Below are positions 24,422 through 36,550 of a DNA stretch of 64,000 nt, in pieces; within the stretch, counting starts at the first letter, position 1, and each line of letters starts with the position of its first letter. Under the pieces are notes generated by a model. That model saw only the letters and a program-made list of their open reading frames with translations. It did no database searches and was not told where the DNA came from. Source of the DNA: Allodiplogaster sudhausi (taxonomy: Eukaryota > Nematoda > Chromadorea > Rhabditida > Diplogasteridae); NCBI GenBank assembly GCA_945643635.1, contig CALZFC010000040.1:2505501-2569500 (forward strand), written 5' to 3'. Both the position numbers and the translations under genes were made by a program.

Positions 24422-27400
24422 TCAGTCGGGAAGGCCGTCTGCAAGGTTCATTCTTCCTTTGGTGGTTGGGCTCTTCCTGACCTTTGTGAAGCAGCGAGTT
24501 CTTGCTGCTGCCACTGCGGAGAGGCTCCGTCGACGAACGAGTCCGAGTGATCTACAGCAAGTAGAAAACATAATGATGTCATTTGAGGATACGGGTTGAA
24601 CATAAGAAACCAAAGTGTTAGTGCAAGTGACGCTACAAACCGAGTGCATTAAGTGAGGCCCTCGAAGTGTTGTGCAGATGGCTGTTGCCTGGTGGCATTG
24701 GTGAACAACGACCATCCAGAGACGACGTCGTGGACAGACAAGAAGTGTTTGAGAGAGAAGAGTGCAGGGCACGGGGAGGCAGGGGACTCCGAGGGGGTCT
24801 GCTAGACAGTCGAGGAGAGCGAGCTCCGAGCATGGGAGGGGTGCCAATCGGGAGGAAGGGGCCTTGCATATCCTCCTCCTCTTCACCCTCTCCGTATTCA
24901 CCGTCTTCCATTTGTAGCGATGAAGATGGATTGTCGAAGGAAGGCGTGGAGGTGAGAGGAGGACGGGAGATGCTCATTGAAGATGTCATGTGCTGGAAAG
25001 GGAGGACATGCATCATGCAGAAAGAGAAGAGTCTTTTCTGACCAGCGAGCTCTTCTTTGGTGGCACTTCTCGCTGTGTTCTCTGAAGGAAGGCTGTGAAC
25101 TGCCCGGTCAGGCGATAAAGGGCGCGTTCAGAGAACGCCGCTTCTGTCTCTTCTCCGAGGCGACCCGGAGCAAACTGCAATCTTTAATCATTTATCAAGG
25201 ATCTCGTGATAAAAGCTTAGATGCAAAGAAAGGATGCTCGCAATGAGAGGGATTGCCTGGCTGACATGCACAATGTCCCTTGCGACTCTTCTTCCCTGGA
25301 AGGCGAGTCGAGTGCCAGAAGTGCCGAGTCTCTCCACGTCTTCCATCTCATCCCGTTCACCCATTCCAATGAAGATGATCGAGAGAGGAGCGCGAGAGGC
25401 GAAGATCACTGCTTGCACTGCTTCCTGAAGAGAGTCTCTCTCTTCTGGATGGAAGTCCTTCCTTACCTTGATATCACTGATGTCTCCTCGTGTTATCATG
25501 ACAAGGACGTAATATTGCAGAGGAGAAGAACAATCACGACGAAGCATTGCACTCTGCGCCATTCTGATAATAAGCATCAAAATGAAGACCTCAAGAATTA
25601 TAGACTAGAGTAACGACTTGGCGACATGGTAGATGACGTGTGCGAGATGGGCAGCCTTGGCTGGCTTCAGAAGGAGGAGGGCGGCACGGAACGTCTCAAT
25701 CATGTCATCCACACTCGAGCACAATGGACTCGTGTCCAGGTTCTCAAAGCAATGCGAGGTTTATCTCTATTTTTGAGTGAAATTAATTTTCGTCAAGAGC
25801 CCAGCTATTTTGATTCACTTGCAAATCGCTTCAAAATTATGTATCGAAAAGTTACTCGTTATGACTTTTATTACAGTTACCAGGCAAAATTCCTGTGATT
25901 CTCTGAAGAGAGGCGGAAGGCGAGCAGCGAATCCGTAAGCTGAGAGAGATCTCCTGAAGAGTTATTTTGAATCTACAGAGTTCGATACATCGGACGTTCG
26001 CTCACGAAAAGAAAATATCCTTAAAATATCAATTTCAAAAGCGAGAGCTGACGGCGCAAAATCGGCGGATGTGTTTCCAATGGCCCGGAGGGCGAATTCG
26101 ACATCCTCTTGGAAGCCATCCGGCCAAGTCTCTGCCGCCTCTTCCCCTTCTGGACTGGAGAAGTCAACGGCGAAGCAGAGATGCAACCAGTGGCTGCAAG
26201 CAGTTTCTTTTCTTCTTATATTGTTGAACTCAGTGTTAATCTTCCACGAACCCCGCCATGATTCCCTCGAGGAAAGAAGTCGTGCTGAGTGGAGAACAAC
26301 GGGCGATTTCAACACTGCCCACCGCTTTGCGTGCTTCTTTGTAGTCTTCGCTTGTTATCTAAATGCATCCTCCTTCTGCTCGCGACCTTTCTAAGTGTTC
26401 TGTGACTGACAGAGAGCAATCTGCCGTCGTTTCGTTGCAGCTGCTGAACGTTCGTCTGTAATCTGCCAATGCGTACATCCTGCCGGATCTTCTCATCTCG
26501 TCCATAGAAGACTACGTCGAGCAGACTCCAAAAGAGAATTGTTTCTGGTGCAAATTAAAATTCTCATTCTGCTATTGCTGTTTATGTATTGTGCTTCGCT
26601 TCACTTTTCTACTGACCGAGTGCCATTCTCATCTCCGTCCTCCCCGTGGAGAGTGAATGGCTTCCATGCATATCTTCCATCCACACTCCCTCCCAGGCGA
26701 AGAGCTTCACTGCAATACAGATGAGAAGAAGATGACGAAGAGTTGACTCCTCCAGAGACTTGGAAGAAGATCTGCAGAATCATGGAATTAGATATAGATA
26801 GTGGGAGTATAATTAAGAATAAAGAGAGACAGAGAAAGAGAGGACGAGACATGGATATAAAGCTAGAGTGATATAATATAGAAAAGCATACCGTGCTGAT
26901 ATCAAGGATGGCCTTCTTAACGAAGTCGCGAGCCTCGAGCTGAATAGCAAAGGAGAGCGGACGACGGCGAAGAGTGGATGCCACGTCCAGCACGGCCACC
27001 ATCTCGGACGCCGTCTCTCCCCTCAAATTTACTCTTTTACAGTCAACCATGCAAACATTCAAGTTTTCTTGAATGTTCTTTGTCAACCATTCAAACGGGA
27101 TTGTTCATCTTGAGAACTTTTCCAGCTATGGTGTAAATAGTAATGATACCAAAACATGAATATAAATAATACGTGTCTAGGAAAAGCCTCACACGACAGG
27201 CAGAGTCCGTCGGCGACTGGTCACGGCTTCTGCAACGGAGAAGACGGCGGCCCCGAGGGTAAGCGTCCCCGCTTCCGACCAAGTGCATCTGATAGAGAGC
27301 CTTTCGTCCCCATAACTTCTCACCCCATCATTTTGCATTCCTAAGCATAAGATGTTCAATAAAAGTCCTGGCTTAAGGTGTTTCTGTGATAGAAAAACAT

Positions 27401-28811
27401 GTGTGCATATGCAGAAACAATAATTTAAAGCCATTCATGGAGGCGGACAATTCGATTCTGATGGGTTGTGGTGTCTCGAAGATAAATTCAATGCTAAAGA
27501 GCATCGGCAGATCCACCAGGGGACGCCTGGTGAAGGCGTCCGATGTCGTGGCCTGCCAATTGAACACGGTTAGGATTTAAGAAGAAATTTAAAAAGGCGT
27601 TCACCGAATTATTAACATGTAATGGATCAATTCGCTTTTGTCTAAAGCATTCCAGAAAGTTCGTACCATTGTTTGCTTGTTACAAAAGTACAAGATCGCA
27701 AAATATGGTCAAATTTTCATTACTGTATATAGTATGTGCATATGTAGGTGCTAGGCACTCTCCTATTTCACAGGCTATCTAAGCAGAAGAAGGGCCAAAC
27801 GTCTGCGGATGTACAACGGCAGAATTGTTCGGTACTTGGTTCTTTTAAACTAATGTTTGAACAGCTGGCAACACTCCTATTCAATGTCTCTCTTTCTCTT
27901 TGTCACTTTAGGAAACCTTCAATTACTTCATCTTCCTATCCACGTTTTCAGTTTCATTTCCTAGTTTCACATGAACTTTTCTCTCTGCCCATGTCGTTGT
28001 TTCTTTTTCTCTTCGGTTTTCGAGGGGATAATATGTCTGGCAGAAGCGGGCCAAAATGATGTAGGCAGAAAAGTCTGCTTTCTTCTGCTGGCTTGCCTCT
28101 GCTAATTACTTTCTGCCATCCTCTTCCGCTCATTTTGTTCAAGGATCAGCATGGACATTGACTATGGATTCTGTCGTTAAATGAGTTTCCAAATGGAAAC
28201 TCCATCAGGTACCGCGAAATCATTTTGTGGTGTATGCATGTGTAGAAGAAGAGTACTCTAGAGGGGCTTCGCTACGAAACACATTCATATTTTAGATACA
28301 TAAATACGTATGCCTAATAAACTGAATGAGAATGTCTTTAGTTTTTAGATGTTTTCTTCTAAGAGATAAGCAAGAAAATGAAATAAAATGACCAAAGTAT
28401 TTGATTTCTATGGATCTACTCACCAGTCGCCATGGGCCATTTCTTCCTCCGCTTTCACTCACGTAAACAGTGCACACGAGCTTCTCGTCTTCTCCTGGCA
28501 GAATGCCAGCTACGTTGAAGTCTCTACAAAGAAAATGTATTTTTATATAAAAAATAAGAGTGTTCTTTTTCATTAGTAACCGAAATGTTTGAAATGTTTC
28601 TTTAACCTTAGCTGAAGATGAAAGTCGACAATCTCCTTAGCACCCTGTCGCGATCGCTCAGAGTTCTCGAAGGAAGTCCTCAATTCAGAATTATTCCATT
28701 TTGATGTTCATAACAAAAAGAGATGCACTTCTTGAGCTTGGGCGGCAGGAGAGGAGGGGCGGCAGCAGAGCGGCGCATCTCCATGATGCGGCGGATCCTC
28801 ACCATGTTCAT
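24422..28811 (-). CDS. Copine (C2 domains + copine/vWA domain)
   Basis: Calcium-dependent phospholipid-binding protein of the copine family, many exons on the minus strand. The probable start is ATG 28811 (MNMVRIRRIMEM). C2A-like exons follow at about 28675-28605 and 28530-28420 (VYVSESGGRNGPWRL), then C2B-like exons at about 27566-27430, 27030-26890 and 26760-26600. The copine domain is clear: HWLHLCFAVDFSSPEG (modified DxSxS metal site, about 26190), YGFAARLPPLF (about 25920), a helix-rich exon (25750-25610), QYYVLVMITRGDISDIK (about 25530) and ASRAPLSIIFIGMGERDEME (about 25400). The C-terminus (25145-24640, then 24580-24422) is long, acidic and Ser/Pro-rich, longer than the usual short copine tail. 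Likely cytosolic, recruited to membrane by calcium. Some C2 exon joins are not fixed. Confidence 0.82.
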
Positions 28812-29223
28812 GGTGGTGGAGGAGAGGGGGAGAGGGGGTCCTCTCTCAAGGTATGCCGCGTAAATGACTGCAAGTGGTTAGAGAAGAGGGCAAGCAGCCA
28901 GCTAGCACGAAGTTGAAAGTGTACAACAAAATTAAATGTCATCGCACGTCAGGGTCTTCGAAGTCCGATGAGGGGCCGGACGAATTAAACGGATTAGCTT
29001 CCGCCGGGGATGAGCAGGAAAAAGGAGAAAACGAGTGAAGAACTTGCAGTCGTCACAAGTAGCAAAGAATTCTCAGTGCAGTCTTAACACTTCTATGGAC
29101 ACATGCTCATATTAGATGTTTCGCATGCGAAGTGCAAAATATTATAAATGCACGCGTATAAGAGGATAGAATATCGGATGTTACAATTCAATTATGTCGC
29201 GAAACTCAATAAACACGAAAATA

Positions 29224-29227
<4 letters not shown>

Positions 29228-29275
<48 letters not shown>

Positions 29276-29293
29276 GTATATATACATATATAT
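29228..29293. repeat. TA dinucleotide microsatellite
   Basis: About 65 bp of TA repeats with interspersed TATG units. Confidence 0.95.
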
Positions 29294-31514
29294 TGCTTGA
29301 AATATTTTACAGCAAATAAGTGAGTATGCATTGTGAAGAGAGTTTGCACCTTGCGTAAACGAGTCAGTTGAGCATGACCAACTATTCTGAGTCTCCTCAT
29401 CGAAGGGAGAACAGAGGGAGATAGTGGCTGCACAGATGGTTTGCTTCATTCGCCGCAAATGTGTATTGCTTGTCAAGAATCTCTCTCTTTAGTTTCCTCT
29501 CCATCTTCAACATCCTCTTCATCCTTTTTTTGCCACCACAATATACCCGACTACATTATTTTACAAAATTTGTCATAGCAAAATCCAACTTTTTTCAACT
29601 ACTCATGAGCACTTCTAAACTCTCTTCTCTTCCTCAACAGGAAAGCAACGCTTAGCTTCCATTTCTTCTGCCTCGCTTATTCTTCCTTTTTTATGACGAG
29701 GAACACGTGGCTGTTGCTACCGAGATGTCGTTCTGTGCAGAAGGCGAGAATTTCACATTTCGGCTGAATGAATAAAGCTTTGAGAGAAGAAAACACCTCC
29801 ATAGAGAACGAACATGATAAAGCGTGAGAGGAAGTGAGGTGGAAGTGTGAAAAAGTAATTCATCCCTATTAATACATACATATATATTTATATACAGACT
29901 TTATATTCAAAATACATACCTATATTACAACCGAAAAATGTGTATGCGTTGAGTAAAAAAAATGGAAGGGTGGACTAGTCGAAATGTTTTACGGGAGTCG
30001 AAACGTTTTCTAACAAGACTCGCACAGTTGTCGACGACTTGGTATCTCTCATCCATCATTCTTCACTTGTTAGAACCACACAGAAACTGGGAAACGAGCA
30101 GGATATGAACTGTATTTAGAGGAAAAAAGGAACAAGATGAGAGTGGAAATAGAGATAGAGAGAAGGTTCGACGCATGATTTTAAGGAAAAAATAAATAAA
30201 TAAAAAGTAACTTCTGCTCGTTATGAATGCGCTAATGAATGTGAGAGCGAGTTCTAGGTTTCCCCGGCCACGCGGCTGAAGGAGACTGAGGCAGAGTAGG
30301 GCGTGACTCGGCACCGCAAGACCGAAAAAAAGAGCCCCGACAGGAACTCACTAGACAAAACATTTAACGGGGCCATATACAAACATACAAGAGGACCATT
30401 GGAAGGTGAATGCAGAAGATGTTATAGGATGGTAGACAAACGATGACCGAATCAAGCAGCATTACATAATTCACAAGCGACCACCAATGCATTCAGAAGG
30501 TAACGGCACCATGTTCTGTTAGCTTGGAAGGCAGGAGGTCTGCCAAGGGAGGGACGAGGTCTGCCAGGGGGGGGGCGAGAGGGATCTGCAGACACCACTT
30601 TTGAGCGGTTGCTATTCATTCACCTTACTATGCCAATATGCGCAATACTGGCGCATAGCTCTTTTAGATACTCTACATCTTCTCCCTCTTTCTTCTCTCT
30701 CTTTTTCTCTCTCTCTCTCTCTAACTCTTCCCCCTCTTCCTATCTTTGCCTCCTTTCTCACTCTCCGTCATTCATTTCCTTTCTGAGTTATATTTTCCCT
30801 CTTCGTTCCTTCTCTCCTCCTCTTTGTCTTGTTCAATCGCGAAAGGTGTGCCATTCGACTGCCTTTATCGTCCTCTTTCTTGCTGAAAACCGCATTCATC
30901 GTACATCTCCCTCTCCTTCTCTATTTCTCTGGATCTCTCTCTATTCTGATACTCTATGAATTGGCACGAGATATCTTCCACCACAATGCGCGAGCTATGG
31001 TCCTCATCAATTAGTAATGAATTGCATGCAGAAATTCCCGGAACTGGCCCTCTGGCGCCATTTCCACCTCGACAGCATTCGGCTTAGAATCTAAGGAAAG
31101 CCCTGCTTATTTCATCTCGTAATTAAATAGTCTGCATAACAATGCAGTCATAATAAATACCACAGTAACTACCAGTTCTGCACTGCCACCTTTCACGCCG
31201 TCGTTTTTGATCACTCTTGTTTCGTTGTCTCCCTACATCATCTCTCGCTGAAATCCACCCAGAGACTTGTTTGGTCTGTCCGCGCGAGTGTCTTTCTGCC
31301 AAGGGCAGAGTGCTTTCTGTTTAGCAAAGACTCATAACAGACATGACAGAAGAGACATCCAACTGACTTCATCTCGGTTGGAGGACACGAAGAAGACGAA
31401 GATGTCTCTCACTGGCTAAGACTTTACGCGAACACGCGCGAGGGCAAAGAAATCATCATTTTGATAAATGCAGAGAATTTGACAAACAATGAGTGCGTGG
31501 TGTCCGGTTGCGCC

Positions 31515-31635
<121 letters not shown>

Positions 31636-32989
31636 AATAGAGAGAAATAGAAAGAGTGAGAAGGGGAGAAAGAGAGAGGAAAGAATGCGGATACCTTGCT
31701 GCTTGGCACCTCCAGTAAGCTCTGCGCCAACCTCCGAACGGAAGTCCATTTTCTGCGAAGGATTCGTGGAAGCATTTGAACACGGAGACAGAGAAGAATG
31801 TTTACAGATGCAAAGACAAAAGTGGGAAGAAGGAGCTTTGTAAACCTTAATTGGCAGACCAGAGGGGCTGTTCTATTTTATGATTTTATGATATTCACGG
31901 GTTATAGGGCTTTCATTCAAATTCAGCACCATATTTCATCAAGAACATCATTTAAAATCCAATTAATTTTGAGCACGAATAAAGTAAACATTGACATTTT
32001 CATTGGGCGAATGGAATGATTTTTGGAGTCTCTTCGTTAAGCCAATTAATCTGGAATGCGTTGTTTAGGGGAGCATAAACAGAGAATTGCGATTCTATGC
32101 ATTATTAAGTTGTTGTCGATTGCTACATGGTTTAAAAAATCAGATAAATCAAGGAAAAAATCTTCGTGGGGCTGGTTATTGCAAAGAATCCATGGCATAA
32201 TAGGCAAGAGTCAACGGAAGGGTTTCTTCAGACAGCGCAGGCTCTCTCTTCTTCGTGTCTGGAGCCGGACGGAGTCAGAGGCCGCGTGTCTGGCAGTCTC
32301 TTTATGAGCTCTCATCCAAAAGGACTCTTCGGCAGGCGTGTATGAGTAAAGTTGCAATGAGAGTAGAAGACGGAAGGGAGAGGCAGGGAGAGAAGTGGAA
32401 CTGAGAAGAAAGATGGAGAAGTATACGATGGAGCATTTCATAGGAAACCAAAGGACAGAGAGATACTAAAGGTGAATTACAGAGAACAAAGGGCATTCAG
32501 ACTTCTCTTGTTCACCATTAAATTAATTAAAAGTGAGCAACTCTTTCGATCTGCCCACCCATTTTGACCTTATTGAGTAACGAAGTTACGAGCAGAAGAC
32601 AGAAACGGAAAGTAGACGAAGAGAGGAAGAAGGCAACTCCATCTCAGGTCAATGGCAGAGAGACAGATAAAGGCTGTGATGGTGGTAGAGAAGAAAGCGA
32701 GGAATGAGCCACTTGATTGTGAAAAACACTCGCCAAGTGGATATTGGGGCCACGTTTCAGTCCTCAGAAATTCATGAACTTTTCTTCAGGGCAACTTCTC
32801 ATTCACAGACGGACCCTGAAAAAAGAGCATCATCGCAGTCAAGTGAGGGGATGAAATGGAAACTTTTTTGCCTGGAATTAGATATGAAGTTCTGTATAAA
32901 GTAGTATTGCTTCGTGCATGCTTGAACATCAGGAATAGATAAAAACTTCCCTTAGATTATTCGTTAAATTTCAATTGATTTCAGCTTAC

Positions 32990-33258
32990 GAATTCGTCAC
33001 CAGCCGAGTCTGCCACTCGTTTGATTAAACACTTTTTCGTGAGGCAGCGAGTCACTCGCAGAAAGTGGACTCGCTTATCAATGAGAGGAGAGGGAAGAAG
33101 CTGACTCACTCTTCGCACTTCCTCGATCTGCCCTTTTCGTGCTCGGTACGATTTGGACAGAGCGGAGTCGTGCTGGGATGAACAGGGCGATTCATTCCTC
33201 GAGGGCGGAGCGAATCTCCTTCTCTCTAGATAAAACTGATTCTTTCAATCATTTCCGA
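32990..33258 (-). CDS. Possible coding exon of an unidentified minus-strand gene
   Basis: An open minus-strand frame of roughly 85-90 codons with no ATG requirement met. It contains SKSYRARKGQIEEVRRVSQ and RVTRCLTKKCLIKRV, is basic, and ends in DEF at a consensus gtaagc donor. A following acceptor near 32822 in phase 0 would add GPSVNEKLP and a stop. It has coding-like composition but no recognised domain. It overlaps the upstream region of the plus-strand Ly6 gene, so it may be antisense chance. Confidence 0.3.
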
Positions 33259-33393
33259 ATCACCTTCCTAAATCCGAGTTACCTCTCTTTGACTACTTTT
33301 CAAATATGTAAATTGATGAAACATTCGCGACTCTGCTTTCTTGATATTCAATATCGGAATAATTTACAACTTTTTGGTTATCGATTTCATAGA

Positions 33394-34024
33394 ATGACTT
33401 GGCTGCTTGCTCTCTGCGCCTCTTCCTTCCTCTCGTTGCCCTCTTCAGCCGAACAAACACATCAATGCATTACGGTATTCTTATCGCTTTTTTAAAGATT
33501 TGTTTTAGTCGTTCAGAACATATAAAGTTTCTCAATATCTGTAGAAAAGGATGATTTCGTAATCTAAGAAGAAGATCCATTCAGTGTGCGTCGTCATCTC
33601 TGCGATCTCGCTGGGCAGTGACGGGCCTGCCAGGAGCTGCCCTCTCTGATGAACTCTTCCGAGGGACAACGACTTGCAATGAGGAGGGAGGCATGCAAGA
33701 TGCCCATCGCGAGCCATGCAGCGGCCCTTGCTTCAGTCTCCTCTTCGACGATCCCGATGTTGCCAGTCAGTCCACTCGAGAATAAATCGTATCCAGATGA
33801 CTGCTTGAGTAGGCACGACGGGGAAGACTCCTCTGGTGGTGCGTGGCTGCCACTCCTCCCTCTTCGGCATCTCATCTGAACGCACTACTTCCGGCGGAGC
33901 AACGGCTGGCGTCTTCTGCGAGTTCGACGGGACTCTGCAAAGGCCGAGCAGCCGCGGAGTCCTCACTCCCACGCGCACTCTCATCGAGTTCTGCCAGTCA
34001 GATATTTTCCATCTTCTACTTTAA
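33394..34024 (+). CDS. Secreted Ly6/uPAR-like cysteine-rich protein
   Basis: Three phase-0 exons (33394-33474, 33585-33758, 33827-34024) give 150 residues. A signal peptide (MTWLLALCASSFLSL) is followed by QCITCASSSLRSRW, GTTTCNEEGG, PCSGPCFSLLFDDPD, VVRGCHSSLFG, VFCEFDG and TLIEFCQ, the order of cysteine motifs seen in nematode three-finger (Ly6-like) secreted or GPI-anchored proteins. The frame then stops quickly (DIFHLLL), so the last Cys pair of the fold is missing. An orphan segment with KCDGQIFN at about 34120-34156 may be the true next exon, but I found no donor in the right phase. Function unknown; neuronal or cuticle surface roles are known for some relatives. Confidence 0.65.
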
Positions 34025-34240
34025 AGACCAATACATACAAAATGTAATCAGACAAAATAACTTTATGCTTTAGAAATGAGCTGTGCAATTCCCAACGAAC
34101 TGCTTTCCCGAACACAGAGGGCGGAGCCAAGTGCGATGGCCAAATATTCAACAGCAGTAATTTCTCTTCTTCATTTTCAATCATACTATCTGAGAGATAA
34201 GAGGTGATTCCTCTAGATGATAATAATTGCATCTTTTCAG

Positions 34241-34701
34241 CTCTCTCTGGCACTTCCTTGGAGTGCTATGAATGTGATGGAGTGAACGAGAATTGCTGGA
34301 AGAACCGATGCACGAAGAAGTACTGCGCCAAGAGCATCGTCAAACTTGAAAGTATTACATATCCACAATCTGACTCTTTTAGCCATATTGCATATTAATT
34401 TTAAAGAAGTAAAAAATTCTCCTAAACTCGGATTGAGCAAACTTTTCCCGCCAAAACTGCAGACGCCTTTGTGCTGCGCAAGTACTGCTCGAATGTGAAT
34501 GTGCTGGGAGTGGACAACGCGTGCGTACACGGAGAAGTGTCGACCACTCCAGGGGGAGCAGTCGCCGTCACCAACAAGTTCAGCCAGTGCTTCTGCAAGG
34601 ACAAGCAGTACTGCAATTCCACTCACGACCCACTTCCATTCTCCACAATGCTTTTCGTGTTCCTGCTACTCCCATTATTGCTCAAGCATGCATCATGTTA
34701 A
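34241..34701 (+). CDS. Ly6/uPAR-like domain with GPI-type C-terminus (5' end unresolved)
   Basis: Exons 34241-34351 and 34463-34701 encode LECYECDG, CWKNRCTKKYC, LRKYCSNVNV, ACVHGE, QCFCKDKQYCN and a hydrophobic end (MLFVFLLLPLLLKHASC), that is, a three-finger domain with a GPI-anchor signal. It begins in phase 1. The segment containing KCDGQIFNS (ending at gtaatt, about 34156) joins it in phase, suggesting that this domain may be the second Ly6 unit of one protein with the upstream gene. Alternatively it is a separate gene whose signal-peptide exon I did not find. Confidence 0.65.
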
Positions 34702-35241
34702 TTGGTTCACTTGTAAAGCATAAGATAAATAATTTGTAAACATAGCAATATGATATTTTAAAGTACACATAATTTAGAAATCACCATACTCGTATGTATG
34801 ACTGATGAAAATAGGTGAAACGAATTAACCATAAATGAAAATATCGATTACTGATTCGTGATATAGAAAATAGGATGATTATTCCACTGCAAATCGGCCG
34901 CCACGAACGGTCTTCTCTTCTCTCCACTCTCGCCCCTCTCCACTTCTGAAGCAAGATGGCCTGCGACGATGTACGCTCTTCTGCTTCTGTCTCATTTTCA
35001 CTCTTCAAACTCATCAAAGAAAATAGTTACAGATCCCAAAAATATATATGTACGTCCTCTATCTCTCACTCTCTCGATCGCTTTCTCTCCTCTCTCTTAC
35101 TCGCTCCTATCCGTTTAATATTGTTCTCGGTTGAGAAGCAGTTCCCGAAGATTAATATTCTCAAGAGTAATCTTGAATAAGTAAGCGAAAGAGATGACTG
35201 AGATTCCTTCTACCGTAGGCCTCTTCCTTTTAACGTAGGCC
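34702..35241. other. Short intergenic or 5' region
   Basis: A short ATG-initiated open frame at 34956 (MACDDVRSS...) precedes the membrane-protein gene and could be a 5' exon. Nothing else was recognised. Confidence 0.4.
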
Positions 35242-35744
35242 ATGGCGGTGGTTGCTTCCTGGACGGTGCTGGCCACGGCCGCTCTCTTGCTGATCAACTC
35301 GGCCACGGTTCTCTTCGTCATCTTCACTGTTCGTGAGATCACTAAGATCGGGCCGCTGGGAGAGAAGATCATCTCGAGGTGGTCTCTTTCTCTTCTCTTC
35401 TTGTAATCTCTCTCTTCTATCTCCCATATTCCCATCATCTCTTCTCTTTCTCTCTCGCTCTCCCTTCCTCATGATCTCTTCCTCTATCTCTCCCTAACTT
35501 TTCTTTTTATCTCTATCTCTCTCTCAGTTCGCACGCTCTCTCCCGCACTGCCATCCGCGTCGGCCTCGGTCCATCGGCTAAGAAGGCGCTTCTCGAGCAT
35601 GCGAAGACCGTCCCCGAGCTTCAGAAGGTTTCCCTCCCGTTCATCTCTCCCTCTTTTTCTTTTTAATCTTCTCTGTATCTTTACTTTCAGATGATGTCGA
35701 AAATGGATGAGACGAAAAACCCTGAGAGCAAGAAAGTGGCATGA
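35242..35744 (+). CDS. Small single-pass membrane protein, 96 aa
   Basis: Exons 35242-35378, 35528-35627 and 35691-35744 are in phase throughout. The product has an N-terminal hydrophobic helix (about residues 4-30, VLATAALLLINSATVLFVIF), a basic/amphipathic middle (RTAIRVGLGPSAKKALLEH) and a charged tail (MDETKNPESKKVA). The introns have CT-rich ends on the sense strand. I do not recognise the family. The ATG at 35242 follows an AG, so a 5' coding exon is possible. Confidence 0.6.
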
Positions 35745-36550
35745 ATCGAGTACCAATATAAACCCCGCCACTGCGCAGATAAAGCTGCATTCTCAGCAGA
35801 ACTGAATGTAAGAGACATAAACATGAGCAGCCAATCGGCATTGAAAGTGATGAAATAAATACGAGTGAAATCATTTATATTTATTATGTATGTAAATATT
35901 TCATGATGCTTTCTGTTGAATCTTCATATTCGTCCTTTTTAATCCTTTTGATTATCAAAGGCTGCTGTATTCGATCTCTTCTGCTTCTTTTTCAATGTCG
36001 GGACTTGATGAAATAAAACGGATGGCGAGGGAGAGGGCGCTACTCAAAAATTATCTGCCAGAAAGAACTTTAAAAAATTAGATGTACTTGAGAAATTTCT
36101 AAAAGTACGACCTGTTAGAAAATTCCAGAATTGTGTACAAGAGTATCACACAAGAAGATTTCATTCTAATCACAAGAACTCGAACTTTAAAGAAAAATTG
36201 TTTAATCAAATAGATACGATGCCATTCATTCTTATAAACTCTAGAAAGGCCCTGCTAAGAGGAAGGGAATAGGCAGAGTTGAGGATGAAGAGATGGGAAT
36301 GACCGGGTCACTTATCTATATTGCATTCACCGTAGTCGGTCGGTTGGCTGACGCTCTCGGAACAGAGAAGAAAGAACGAAGAGATGCCCAGCTCTACGGC
36401 TTCTTCCGTCGACTTGCCGACTCTGCAAGTCGGCGGAACTCTTCTTGGATACGATGTTCGTCCTTCTTCAGATTTAATTATGTGGAAAATAAGTATTAAA
36501 ATTGAAAGCAGATTAAATGGGTAAATCGTAATGTAAAACTCTTTGAGATC
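35745..36550. other. Intergenic / upstream of kinase 2
   Basis: AT-rich. An open frame from 36293 (MGMTGSLIYIAFTVV...) overlaps the likely promoter region and has no domain. Confidence 0.5.
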
